A stretch of 36,652 nucleotides of DNA from contig CAVGIV010000023.1 of the NCBI GenBank assembly GCA_963629395.1, positions 1 through 36,652 of the forward strand, given 5' to 3'. Source of the DNA: CAG-791 sp963629395. Lineage in GTDB: Bacteria; Bacillota; Clostridia; Lachnospirales; Lachnospiraceae. The notes below the pieces were generated by a model, which saw only the letters and a program-made list of their open reading frames with translations, was not told the DNA's origin and made no database searches. The position numbers were made by a program, and so were the translations under genes. Positions 1 to 8,300 of this stretch are shown in pieces (position 1 is the first letter of the stretch; the number at the start of each line of letters is the position of its first letter).

Positions 1-36
1 TTCACGTTGAAATATGGCAGGTGCTGAACAGATACA
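1..36. repeat. dispersed hairpin repeat, 3' half of module A (cut by window start)
   Basis: This is the right half of the hairpin seen complete at 34900-34966: the TTCACGTTGAAAT arm, then GGCAGGTGC, then the flanking GCTGAACAGATAC. That flank also ends the copies at 7170-7240 and 29504-29534. The left arm must lie outside the window. The copy ends about 15 bases before the polA ribosome binding site. Confidence 0.75.
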
Positions 37-65
37 AACAAACGAATACCGGAGAGGAAACTGCT

Positions 66-2936
66 TTGGCATATGAGAACAAACTAGTCCTGATTGACGG
101 ACACAGCATATTGAACCGTGCATTCTACGGAATGCCGGATCTGACCAGCAGCGCAGGCTTACATACCGGCGCTGTTTATGGTTTTCTGAAGATTTTATTC
201 AAAATTCTGGACGAGGAGAAGCCGCAGTACCTTACGGTTGCCTTTGACGTACATGCGCCGACCTTTCGGCATGAGGCGTATGCAGACTATAAGGGTACCA
301 GACACCCGATGCCGGATGAGCTGCGCGAGCAGGTTCCTCTGATTAAGAAGGTTCTGAAGGCCATGGGCGTTGCCACCTGCGAAAAGGCCGGGCTGGAGGC
401 GGATGACATCCTTGGTACGCTGGCGAAAAAGGCCCAGGCAGACGGGATGGAGGTATCACTGGTTTCGGGCGACCGGGATCTTCTGCAGATTGCCGATGAG
501 CATATACAGATCCGGATTCCCAAGACGCAGAAGGGGCAGACAACCATTCTGAACTATTACGCAAGGGATGTTCAGGAAGCACTTAGCGTTACTCCGCTGG
601 AATTTATTCAGGTAAAAGCACTCCAGGGCGACACGGCAGACAACATTCCGGGGGTACCGAAAGTGGGCCCCAAAACGGCGACCGACCTGATTGTCAAATA
701 TCACTCCGTAGACGGTGTCTATGAGCATCTATCGGAGATTACCAGGAAGAGCCTCCACGATAATCTGGAGCAGAATGAGGATAAGGCGAGGCTCTCCCTG
801 TTCCTTGCGACCATTCAGACAGATGCTCCGGTGGAGCTGGATTCGGAGGGAGCCCGGCTCGGAAATCTGTTTACACCGGAGGCGTTTACTCTGTATACAG
901 AGCTGGGCTTTAAGAACCTTCTGACGAAATTCTCCAGGGAGACAGCTTCAGCTGCGTCCATGAATTCATCCGGCAGGCAGAAGGAAGGTGTGTCCGAAAG
1001 CGAATGGAAGGAGCTGTCCGAGGAGGAGCTGCAGGCGGAGCTCCCGGAGATGTTTTTACAGGATCTGCCGGTGGAAAAGGCGGATGATAATGAGGACAGA
1101 CAAGGCGGAACGGCCGCAGCTGTCAGCGAAAATCTGCCCTGGGCTGCGGTTTTCCCGCTTATGGATCCGCCGGCACCCGGGGGAGTCCCGGAAGGACTGA
1201 CGGTATCGGCGCTGGCCGTTTTTGAAAACGGCAGGGTGGAGGTGCTGCCGGCCAAGGCTGTGGACGGTGGAAATGAGCTCATGGTTTCTGCGGCAGGAGA
1301 GCTGGTGCCGGCGGGGAACAAGCCCGACACGACGGAGATGACAAGGCGCCTTACGCAGCTGCGGATAAAAGCCCGCAACGCAGAGCTGCGCCTTGCTGTT
1401 TTTGATCTGAAGGCGCAGCTGCCGCTCTGGGACATTCCCAGGGAGGAGTTCCGGGATGGAATATGCCTTGACGGAATCATGGATGTCCTTTTGGGCGCAT
1501 ATCTTCTGAACCCGCTGAAGAATGATTACGAGCCGGAGGACATTGCGGCGGAGTATCTGGGAGAGACCGTCGAGGGAAGAGACCATCTTCTCGGGAAAAA
1601 TACCATGGCAGCATTTTACCGTGAGAATCCCAAGGAGGCTGCAGACTACGCGGAGCGGACCTGCCGGATGCTTGCAAAGGCGGCACCGCTTGTACGAAGT
1701 GCCCTGGAAAAGGCACAGATGCTGGAGCTCTACGAGCGCATGGAGCTTCCGCTGTCCTATGTTCTGTATGACATGCAGAAAATCGGCATCCGCGTACTGC
1801 CGGACAAGCTCTCCGAGTATGGCGAGCAGCTGGTGGGACGGATCCATGAACTGGAGGAGGCCATTTACGAGGCGGCGGGGCATGATTTTAACATCGCAAG
1901 TCCCAAGCAGCTGGGAAAGGTCCTTTTTGAAGAGCTCCAGCTCCCGGGCGGCAAGAAGACCAAAAGCGGATATTCTACCGCAGCGGATGTTCTGGAGAAG
2001 CTGGCGCCGGAGCACAGCATCGTCGCCAATGTACTGGAGTATCGCGGCCTTACGAAACTCAAATCCACCTATGCAGATGGCCTTGCCGGTTACATTGCAG
2101 AGGATGAACGGATTCATACCACCTTTCACCAGACCATTACGGCAACCGGACGCATCAGCTCGGCGGATCCGAATCTCCAGAACATTCCTATGCGAACCGA
2201 GCTCGGAAGAGCCATCCGCAAGGTCTTTGTTCCGGGGGAGGGGTGCTGCTTTACCGATGCGGACTATTCGCAGATTGAGCTGCGCATTCTGGCATCCATG
2301 TCCGGAGATGAGGCGCTGATTGAGGCTTACCGCGAGAACCGCGACATTCACAGGGCTACGGCGGCCAAGGTGTTCCACACACCCTATGAGGAGGTGACCT
2401 CCCTGCAAAGACGGAACGCCAAGGCAGTGAATTTCGGCATTGTCTACGGCATCAGCTCCTTTGGACTCTCGCAGAATCTGTCAATTTCCAGAACAGAGGC
2501 GAAGGAATATATCGAGGCATATTTTCAGATGTTCCCGGGAATCAAGGCTTTTCTTGACCAGGAGGTAAAGGATGCCAAGGAATGCGGGTATTCGACAACG
2601 CTCTTTGGCAGGCGGCGGCCTGTGCCGGAGCTGAAGAGCTCGAATTTCATGCAGCGGCAGTTTGGAGAGCGCGTAGCAATGAATGCACCCATTCAGGGCA
2701 CGGGAGCAGATATCATGAAAGCGGCGATGATCCGCGTGTGGGAAGAGCTCTGCCGCCGCGGGCTGCGGTCCCGCATGATTCTGCAGATTCACGATGAGCT
2801 TTTGATCGAGACGGCCCGGGGAGAGGAAGAGCAGGTGGCAGAGATTCTGAAAAACGCAATGATGGGCGCTGCCAGTCTTCGCGTTCCGCTGGAGATTGAC
2901 TGCCATACCGGGGCAGACTGGTACGAGACCAAGTAG
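66..2936 (+). CDS. polA: DNA polymerase I
   Basis: Repair and lagging-strand polymerase, 956 aa. Residues 1 to about 285 form the 5'-3' flap nuclease domain, with GDRDLLQI and the helix-hairpin-helix stretch GDTADNIPGVPKVGPKTA. The C-terminal polymerase domain has motif A (DADYSQIELR, from D731), motif B (RRNAKAVNFGIVYG, from R782) and motif C (HDEL, H909-D910-E911). The middle domain aligns with the proofreading fold (a YLLNPLKNDY stretch is recognisable), but the DxE metal-binding motif is missing, so 3'-5' exonuclease activity is probably lost, as in Bacillus enzymes. An acidic linker (about residues 300-370) joins the nuclease and middle domains. I chose the TTG at 66 because GGAGAGG sits at 51-57. 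The in-frame GTG at 21 lies inside a repeat. coaE follows after about 117 bases. Confidence 0.97.
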   Translation: MAYENKLVLIDGHSILNRAFYGMPDLTSSAGLHTGAVYGFLKILFKILDEEKPQYLTVAFDVHAPTFRHEAYADYKGTRHPMPDELREQVPLIKKVLKAMGVATCEKAGLEADDILGTLAKKAQADGMEVSLVSGDRDLLQIADEHIQIRIPKTQKGQTTILNYYARDVQEALSVTPLEFIQVKALQGDTADNIPGVPKVGPKTATDLIVKYHSVDGVYEHLSEITRKSLHDNLEQNEDKARLSLFLATIQTDAPVELDSEGARLGNLFTPEAFTLYTELGFKNLLTKFSRETASAASMNSSGRQKEGVSESEWKELSEEELQAELPEMFLQDLPVEKADDNEDRQGGTAAAVSENLPWAAVFPLMDPPAPGGVPEGLTVSALAVFENGRVEVLPAKAVDGGNELMVSAAGELVPAGNKPDTTEMTRRLTQLRIKARNAELRLAVFDLKAQLPLWDIPREEFRDGICLDGIMDVLLGAYLLNPLKNDYEPEDIAAEYLGETVEGRDHLLGKNTMAAFYRENPKEAADYAERTCRMLAKAAPLVRSALEKAQMLELYERMELPLSYVLYDMQKIGIRVLPDKLSEYGEQLVGRIHELEEAIYEAAGHDFNIASPKQLGKVLFEELQLPGGKKTKSGYSTAADVLEKLAPEHSIVANVLEYRGLTKLKSTYADGLAGYIAEDERIHTTFHQTITATGRISSADPNLQNIPMRTELGRAIRKVFVPGEGCCFTDADYSQIELRILASMSGDEALIEAYRENRDIHRATAAKVFHTPYEEVTSLQRRNAKAVNFGIVYGISSFGLSQNLSISRTEAKEYIEAYFQMFPGIKAFLDQEVKDAKECGYSTTLFGRRRPVPELKSSNFMQRQFGERVAMNAPIQGTGADIMKAAMIRVWEELCRRGLRSRMILQIHDELLIETARGEEEQVAEILKNAMMGAASLRVPLEIDCHTGADWYETK

Positions 2937-2966
2937 GACTTCCTGCGAGGATTTACGAATGAGAGG

Positions 2967-2990
2967 CGAAAATGCCATCGGGCATTTTCG
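2967..2990. other. perfect intercistronic hairpin between polA and coaE
   Basis: The arms CGAAAATGCC (2967-2976) and GGCATTTTCG (2981-2990) pair perfectly over 10 bp around an ATCG loop. No T tract follows, so it is a poor terminator. It may be an mRNA-stabilising or processing hairpin; this role is inferred. Confidence 0.55.
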
Positions 2991-3053
2991 GATATCAGAT
3001 TTGAGATGGTTGTTAAACAGTTGCCGGAGATGAAGGGCAGCAGGAGGAAGCGT

Positions 3054-3671
3054 ATGCGTGTGATCGGCATTACAGGCGGAGTGGGATCCGGCAAATCCGA
3101 ACTCCTGCGTTACATTCGGAATCGCTACAACTGCCGGATATTGCTGGCTGATGAGGTTTCTCATGACGTGATGCAAAAGGGCGGGGCCGCCTATGAGGCC
3201 CTGCTGCAGCTTTTGGAGCAGTATCCGGGAGAGGGAAAGCTGACGCAGGAGGACGGCGAGCTTAGCAGGCAGGAGATGGCGGCGAGGATCTTTACCAGTC
3301 CGGAGCTTCGCGAGAGGGTGAATGCAATTCTGCATCCTGCTGTTAAGGAGAGCATCCTTTCCGCTATACAAGAGGAGAAAGAAAAGTCGCGTGCGAAGGC
3401 GCCGGGAGCGGTGGATTATTTTTTTCTCGAGGCTGCACTTTTGATTGAGTGCGGATATGGTTCCGTAGTAGACGAAATGTGGTATATTTATTGCAATCTG
3501 CCTGTGCGAAGGCAGCGGCTCAAGGCAAGCCGCGGATATTCCGATGCCAGAATTGACAGCATTCTGGCCGCCCAGCTTTCGGAGGAGGAGTTCCGAAGGG
3601 GGGCAGATGTTGTGATCGACAATTCCGGCGCATTGGAAGAAGCCTATCGGCAGATCGATGAGGTATTATGA
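3054..3671 (+). CDS. coaE: dephospho-CoA kinase
   Basis: Cytosolic enzyme for the last step of coenzyme A synthesis: ATP-dependent phosphorylation of the 3'-hydroxyl of dephospho-CoA. The protein is 205 aa, normal for the family. The P-loop GGVGSGKS is at residues 8-15, the ADEVSHDV stretch matches the CoaE DxxxH region, and the lid and C-terminal region (LPVRRQRL, then AQLSEEEFRRGADVVIDNSG) is typical. The start at 3054 follows AGGAGG (3042-3047) at good spacing; an upstream in-frame ATG at 3006 lacks such a site and would add non-conserved residues. The stop overlaps the start of the next gene by four bases (ATGA), which suggests translational coupling. polA-coaE adjacency is common in Firmicutes. 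Confidence 0.95.
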   Translation: MRVIGITGGVGSGKSELLRYIRNRYNCRILLADEVSHDVMQKGGAAYEALLQLLEQYPGEGKLTQEDGELSRQEMAARIFTSPELRERVNAILHPAVKESILSAIQEEKEKSRAKAPGAVDYFFLEAALLIECGYGSVVDEMWYIYCNLPVRRQRLKASRGYSDARIDSILAAQLSEEEFRRGADVVIDNSGALEEAYRQIDEVL

Positions 3672-4465
3672 GGTTTCAAACATTTTCCAGCGGCTCCAGC
3701 GGCAACTGCAGCTACGTCGGCTCAGAGTCCACACATCTTCTGGTGGATGTCGGCATCAGCCGCAAGAGAACGCAAGAGGCACTGCAGAGGATCGAGCTTG
3801 ATTTTTCGGATCTGGACGGTATATTCATTACGCATGAGCATAGCGATCACATTCAGGGGCTTGCCATGATTATGAAGAAGTCGGACGTTCCGGTTTATGC
3901 GACGAGAGGTACCATCGCAGCCATCCGCTGTATGGATAAATTTCGTGATTTTGGAGAGGACCGGTTTATTCCGGTGAAGGCAGATGAGAAGGTTACGATC
4001 AAGGATCTGACCGTTTCACCCATGCAGATTTCGCACGATGCGGCGGAGCCGGTGGGATACCGCATTCAGTACGGGCATAAGAAGGTGTCTGTCTGCACGG
4101 ACCTTGGCTGTTATACGGAATATACAAAGGCCTGCCTCCGGGATTCCGATGTGCTGCTGCTGGAGGCCAATCATGATATCAACATGCTGCAGGTGGGTCC
4201 GTACCCCTACCCGTTGAAGCAGCGGATTCTTTCGGATCGGGGGCATTTGTCGAATTCTGCCAGCGGGCGTCTTTTGGACAGTGTTCTGAATTCGCATATG
4301 AAGGCGATATTCCTGGGACACCTGTCGCAGGAGAACAATTACCCGGAGCTGGCGTTTGAAACTGTACGCGTAGAGATCAATGCAGCGGAGGACTCCTATG
4401 AGGCGGATGAGCTTCCCATTGCAGTGGCGCCCCGCAAGGAAGCCTCGGAAATGGTAGAGTTTTAG
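3668..4465 (+). CDS. walJ: WalJ/YycJ-type metallo-beta-lactamase-fold hydrolase
   Basis: Protein of 265 aa with the metallo-beta-lactamase fold. The metal-binding motif THEHSDH is at residues 55-61, and further metal ligands are visible in the LLEANHD, GHLSNSASG and FLGHLSQENN stretches. The N-terminus (FSSGSSGN, then LLVDVGIS) matches the YycJ/WalJ family, described as exonuclease-like proteins linked to cell-wall and replication control in Bacillus. Here it is not next to walRK genes but is coupled to coaE by an ATGA overlap. The length agrees with the family. The precise substrate cannot be read from the sequence. Confidence 0.88.
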   Translation: MRFQTFSSGSSGNCSYVGSESTHLLVDVGISRKRTQEALQRIELDFSDLDGIFITHEHSDHIQGLAMIMKKSDVPVYATRGTIAAIRCMDKFRDFGEDRFIPVKADEKVTIKDLTVSPMQISHDAAEPVGYRIQYGHKKVSVCTDLGCYTEYTKACLRDSDVLLLEANHDINMLQVGPYPYPLKQRILSDRGHLSNSASGRLLDSVLNSHMKAIFLGHLSQENNYPELAFETVRVEINAAEDSYEADELPIAVAPRKEASEMVEF

Positions 4466-4497
4466 AGTGGCCGGGGGACCGGCAGAAAGGTGAGAAC

Positions 4498-4776
4498 ATG
4501 CAGAAAAGAGCGATCATCACAGTGGTTGGCAAGGATACCGTCGGCATTATTGCAAGAGTCTGCAGCTATCTGGCAGAGCGGAGCATCAATATTCTGGATA
4601 TTTCGCAGACGATTGTGCAGGGATATTTTAACATGATGATGATTGTTGACATTACCGCACTGGAAACGCCGTTCGCGGATGTGGCCAAAGAGCTCGACGT
4701 CATCGGCAAGGACTCCCTTGGCGTGCAGATTAAATGCCAGAAGGAAGAAATCTTCGATTCCATGCACAGGATCTGA
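4498..4776 (+). CDS. ACT domain protein (UPF0237 family)
   Basis: Small protein of 92 aa, essentially one ACT fold of the GcvR-like/UPF0237 type. It begins with AIITVVGKDTVGIIARV, which matches the ligand-binding loop of ACT regulators, and ends soon after the second helix. ACT domains usually bind amino acids, but the ligand here is unknown. An AAAGGTGA ribosome binding site precedes the ATG. The UPF0210 gene follows after 17 bases, a pairing widely seen in Firmicutes, so the two probably work together and this protein may regulate its neighbour (inference). Confidence 0.92.
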   Translation: MQKRAIITVVGKDTVGIIARVCSYLAERSINILDISQTIVQGYFNMMMIVDITALETPFADVAKELDVIGKDSLGVQIKCQKEEIFDSMHRI

Positions 4777-4793
4777 AATAAGGGTGATACAGT

Positions 4794-6158
4794 ATGATTA
4801 ATATCCGCGAAGTAGAAGAAACCAACGCAATGATTGAGAAGGAGAATCTGGATGTCCGTACGATTACGATGGGCATCAGCCTTCTGGACTGCATCAGCTC
4901 GGACATAGATGTTCTGAAGAAGAACATCTATGAGAAAATATATGATCTGGCCAAGGACCTGGTCCGTACCGGAGAGGAAATATCACAGGACTTTGGAATT
5001 CCGATTGTCAATAAGCGGATTTCCGTGACCCCGATTGCACTGGTGGGCGGCTCGGCATGCCATAGCTCGGAAGACTTTGTGGAGATTGCCAAAACGCTGG
5101 ACGAGGTGGCCGGAAAGGTGGGCGTCAACTTCCTCGGCGGCTACAGTGCGTTGGTTTCCAAGGGAATGACAAAGGCCGATGAGCTGCTGATCCGTTCCAT
5201 CCCGCAGGCGCTGCAGCAGACACAGGTGGTGTGCTCCTCCGTGAATCTTGCCTCCACTAAGACAGGAATTGACATGGATGCGGTTCGCCTGATGGGAACC
5301 ATCATCAAAGAGACGGCAGAGAAGACAAAGGACCTTCCGGTAAACGGCTGCGCGAAGCTTGTTGTATTCTGCAACGCGCCGGATGACAATCCGTTTATGG
5401 CAGGTGCATTTCATGGCGTGACGGAAGAGGATGTGGTGCTGAACGTGGGCGTTTCCGGCCCCGGCGTTGTCAAGAAGGCACTGGAGTCCTGCCGCGGCGC
5501 CGACTTTGAGACACTCTCCGAAACCATCAAGAAGACGGCCTTCAAGGTGACGCGTGTGGGACAGCTGGTTGCCAAGGAGGCTTCGGCACGGCTTGGCATT
5601 CCGTTTGGCATCATCGACCTGTCACTGGCACCGACACCGGCTATCGGAGATTCGGTTGCGGACATTCTGTGTGAAATGGGACTGGAAAGAGCAGGGGCTC
5701 CTGGAACGACGGCAGCGCTTGCTATGCTCAATGACCAGGTGAAAAAGGGCGGCCTTATGGCATCCAGCTATGTGGGCGGTCTCTCCGGTGCCTTCATTCC
5801 GGTTTCAGAGGATCAGGGGATGATCGATGCCGCAGAGGCAGGTGCTTTGACCATTGAGAAGCTGGAGGCGATGACCTGCGTTTGTTCCGTCGGTCTGGAT
5901 ATGATTGCTATCCCGGGAGATACAAAGGATACGACCATAGCCGGGATCATTGCGGATGAAATGGCGCTTGGCATGGTCAATCAGAAAACAACGGCCTGCC
6001 GCCTTATTCCGGTCCCGGGAAAGGGCGTCGGAGACCGGGTGGAATTCGGCGGACTTTTGGGGTATGCGCCCATTATGCCGGTGAATACCTTTGGGTGTGA
6101 TGCGTTTGTAAACCGCGGCGGACGGATTCCGGCTCCGGTACACAGCTTTAAAAACTAA
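4794..6158 (+). CDS. UPF0210 (DUF711) family protein
   Basis: Conserved cytosolic protein of 454 aa, full length for UPF0210/DUF711. Characteristic stretches include ETNAMIEKENLDVRTITMGI near the N-terminus, GINLLGG-like NFLGGYSALV, and the Gly-rich NVGVSGPGVV. The family has a fold related to glycyl-radical enzymes (pyruvate formate-lyase), but I see no conserved glycyl-radical RVxGY motif at the C-terminus, so radical chemistry should not be assumed. Biochemical function is unknown. It is co-transcribed with the ACT-domain gene just upstream. An AT-rich inverted repeat spans the stop codon (about 6147-6175), just before the ribosome binding site of the next gene. Confidence 0.9.
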   Translation: MINIREVEETNAMIEKENLDVRTITMGISLLDCISSDIDVLKKNIYEKIYDLAKDLVRTGEEISQDFGIPIVNKRISVTPIALVGGSACHSSEDFVEIAKTLDEVAGKVGVNFLGGYSALVSKGMTKADELLIRSIPQALQQTQVVCSSVNLASTKTGIDMDAVRLMGTIIKETAEKTKDLPVNGCAKLVVFCNAPDDNPFMAGAFHGVTEEDVVLNVGVSGPGVVKKALESCRGADFETLSETIKKTAFKVTRVGQLVAKEASARLGIPFGIIDLSLAPTPAIGDSVADILCEMGLERAGAPGTTAALAMLNDQVKKGGLMASSYVGGLSGAFIPVSEDQGMIDAAEAGALTIEKLEAMTCVCSVGLDMIAIPGDTKDTTIAGIIADEMALGMVNQKTTACRLIPVPGKGVGDRVEFGGLLGYAPIMPVNTFGCDAFVNRGGRIPAPVHSFKN

Positions 6159-6185
6159 GGTATAGTTTTTTTAAAGGAGGGGACA

Positions 6186-7166
6186 ATGGAAGCGAAAAAG
6201 TATGATGTGACTGCGCTTGGGGAGCTGCTGGTTGATTTTACCGCAGGGCCTCTTAGTGAGCAGGGAAATCCTACCTTTGAGGCCAATCCGGGCGGCGCGC
6301 CCTGCAACGTGCTGTCCATGCTGGGACGATTGGGGCATCCCACGGCTTTCATCGGCAAGGTGGGCAGGGACGCCTTTGGAGAGATGCTGCGGGAAAAGGC
6401 TGCGGAGCAGGGAATTGATATGTCGGGGCTTTCCATGGACAACTCCGTTCATACAACGCTTGCCTTCGTGCAGAAGCTGGCAAACGGGGACCGTGATTTT
6501 TCCTTTTACCGCAAGCCCGGCGCAGACATTATGCTGCGGCCGGAGGATGTGCGTGCACATAAGGAGCTGATTGAGAATTCTCGGATCTTCCATTTCGGTA
6601 CGTTGTCGATGACCGATGAGCTGGTGGATCATGCGACGAAGGAGGCCCTCACCATTGCCAAGGATAACGGGGTTACCATTTCCTTCGACCCCAACTACCG
6701 CCCGCCGCTTTGGAGCTCCGAGGATGAGGCCAGAGAGAAGATGGTCTTTGGCATGCGGAACACAGATATCATGAAGATCTCGGACAATGAGATTGTATTT
6801 CTGACCGGGGATGACAATCTGGACCGCGGCGTTCGGACACTGATTGACCGCTATGAGATTCCGCTTGTCTTTGCAACGCTCGGACCGGACGGGAGCCGTG
6901 CATATTACAAGGGAGAGCGCGTGGACTGCGCAGGCTTTAGGAATCCGAATACGATTGAGACTACGGGAGCCGGGGATACCTTCTGTGCCTGCGGCCTGCA
7001 CTTTGTTCTCAAGTATGGTCTGAAGAATCTGAACATCCTGCGGCTGCATGAGCTCTTGACCTTTGCCAATGCGGCTGCCTCCCTTGTTACTACAAGGCGT
7101 GGTGCACTGGCGGTCATGCCGACGGAGCAGGAGGTGCAGGAGTACCTTGCCTCTATGCGGGGGTAA
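6186..7166 (+). CDS. PfkB-family carbohydrate kinase, probable fructokinase
   Basis: ATP-dependent sugar kinase of the ribokinase/PfkB fold, 326 aa. The N-terminal GELLVDF and NPGGAPCNV (substrate-binding GG motif) and the C-terminal signature TTGAGDTFCACG are present. The catalytic base is D264 in GAGD. The overall pattern, including FYRKPGAD and FDPNYRPPLW, is that of fructokinases (ScrK-like), but substrate cannot be fixed from sequence alone. An AAAGGAGG site precedes the ATG. It lies 27 bases after the UPF0210 gene, on the same strand, and may be the last gene of that transcript: a repeat starts 4 bases after its stop and a hairpin follows. Confidence 0.92.
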   Translation: MEAKKYDVTALGELLVDFTAGPLSEQGNPTFEANPGGAPCNVLSMLGRLGHPTAFIGKVGRDAFGEMLREKAAEQGIDMSGLSMDNSVHTTLAFVQKLANGDRDFSFYRKPGADIMLRPEDVRAHKELIENSRIFHFGTLSMTDELVDHATKEALTIAKDNGVTISFDPNYRPPLWSSEDEAREKMVFGMRNTDIMKISDNEIVFLTGDDNLDRGVRTLIDRYEIPLVFATLGPDGSRAYYKGERVDCAGFRNPNTIETTGAGDTFCACGLHFVLKYGLKNLNILRLHELLTFANAAASLVTTRRGALAVMPTEQEVQEYLASMRG

Positions 7167-7169
7167 CTA

Positions 7170-7240
7170 TCAGCACCGATCTTGAATTTGCCTGCAAGCA
7201 GAGGGTTCACGTTAAAATGTGGCAGGCACTGAACAGATAC
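7170..7240. repeat. dispersed hairpin repeat, mixed or diverged copy
   Basis: Starts four bases after the kinase stop codon. The left part (CAGCACCGATCTTGAATTTGC) resembles the reversed module B of 36593-36652. The right part (GGTTCACGTTAAAATGTGGCAGGCACTGAACAGATAC) resembles the right half of module A. The outer ends still allow CAG/CTG pairing. It looks like a recombined or decayed member of the family. Confidence 0.65.
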
Positions 7241-7258
7241 GAATTGTATACGCATCGT

Positions 7259-7296
7259 AAGATCCCGCTGACGCTGGTGCATGTCAGGGGGATCTT
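7259..7296 (+). terminator. hairpin after the sugar kinase gene, possible terminator
   Basis: AAGATCCC (7259-7266) pairs with GGGATCTT (7289-7296), and TGAC/GTCA can extend the stem inside. Only a short T-rich stretch (CTTTCTG) follows, so termination may be weak. It lies between the kinase and the LysR gene and ends about 29 bases before the LysR start. Confidence 0.45.
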
Positions 7297-7325
7297 TCTG
7301 TTGGATGATAATGTGAGGAACAGTG

Positions 7326-8258
7326 ATGACGCTTTTGCAGCTAAAATATGTCGTGACAGCGGCGACGGCCGGAACCATCAGTGAGGCTGCCAAAGAGCTT
7401 TATATCACACAGCCCAGTCTGACGTCGGCGATTAAGGAGCTTGAAAATGAGCTTGGCATCACAATTTTCAAGCGTACAAACCGGGGAATTCTGCTTTCGG
7501 CAGAGGGAGAAGAGTTTTTGGGCTATGCTCGTCAGGTGATAGAGCAGACCAATCTGATGGAGGAACGGTATCTGGGAAATGCGCAGATCCGGCACAGGTT
7601 CTGTGTGTCTACGCAGCACTACTCCTTTGCGGTAGAAGCGTTTGTTGATCTTCTGAAGCGATACGGCGGAGAGGAGTACGACTTTCGCATCCGTGAGACA
7701 CAGACCTATGAGCTGATTGATGATGTATCCAATCTGCGAAGCGAGGTGGGTGTCCTGTACCTGAACCGCTTCAATGAAACCATTCTGCGGAAGACCCTTC
7801 AGGAAAAGGAGCTTACGTTCCATAGGCTGTTCATTGCGCGGCCGCACGTCTTTGTCAGCGCATTCAGCCCGCTGGCGCAGAAGAGCATCATTACGCTTGA
7901 GGATCTGGAGCCCTATCCGAGGCTCTCGTATGAGCAGGGTGAGCACAATTCCTTTTATTTTTCGGAAGAAATTCTGAGCACGAGGGAGAGCAAAAAGGAT
8001 ATCATGGTTTCAGACCGCGCCACGCTGTTCAACCTTCTGATTGGCCTGAATGGCTATACCATCTGCAGCGGTGTAATCAATGAAAAGCTGAACGGAGCGA
8101 ATATCGTTGCCATCCCTCTGGCTGTGGATGATTACATGGAGATTGGATACATTGTCCATAGCCGGATCGGAACAGGTGTATTCGGAGAACGCTATATTGA
8201 AGCGCTGAAAAAGTATACAAAGATTGATGTCAAACAGAACCGGGGATCCGGGAAATGA
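7326..8258 (+). CDS. LysR-family transcriptional regulator
   Basis: DNA-binding regulator of 310 aa. The winged helix-turn-helix is N-terminal: LLQLKYVVTAATAGTISEAA, then ITQPSLTSAIKELENELG, the typical recognition helix. It continues with FKRTNRG and the linker helix. The rest is the two-lobed periplasmic-binding-protein-like effector domain. A GTG three bases upstream (7323) is also possible; I prefer the ATG at 7326 for its spacing from GAGG (7315-7318). The effector is unknown. LysR proteins often control a neighbouring gene: the next gene starts only 42 bases downstream on the same strand, and the sugar kinase lies upstream. Confidence 0.93.
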   Translation: MTLLQLKYVVTAATAGTISEAAKELYITQPSLTSAIKELENELGITIFKRTNRGILLSAEGEEFLGYARQVIEQTNLMEERYLGNAQIRHRFCVSTQHYSFAVEAFVDLLKRYGGEEYDFRIRETQTYELIDDVSNLRSEVGVLYLNRFNETILRKTLQEKELTFHRLFIARPHVFVSAFSPLAQKSIITLEDLEPYPRLSYEQGEHNSFYFSEEILSTRESKKDIMVSDRATLFNLLIGLNGYTICSGVINEKLNGANIVAIPLAVDDYMEIGYIVHSRIGTGVFGERYIEALKKYTKIDVKQNRGSGK

Positions 8259-8300
8259 TGCACGGACATGTTTTTATGTGACCGTGATTATAGGAGAAGC

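Noticed and set aside
2967..2990. Intrinsic terminator between polA and coaE
   Set aside because: The stem is perfect but no T tract follows it.
4794..6158. Active glycyl-radical enzyme
   Set aside because: The C-terminal glycyl-radical motif is absent, so only the fold-level relation of UPF0210 to such enzymes is kept.
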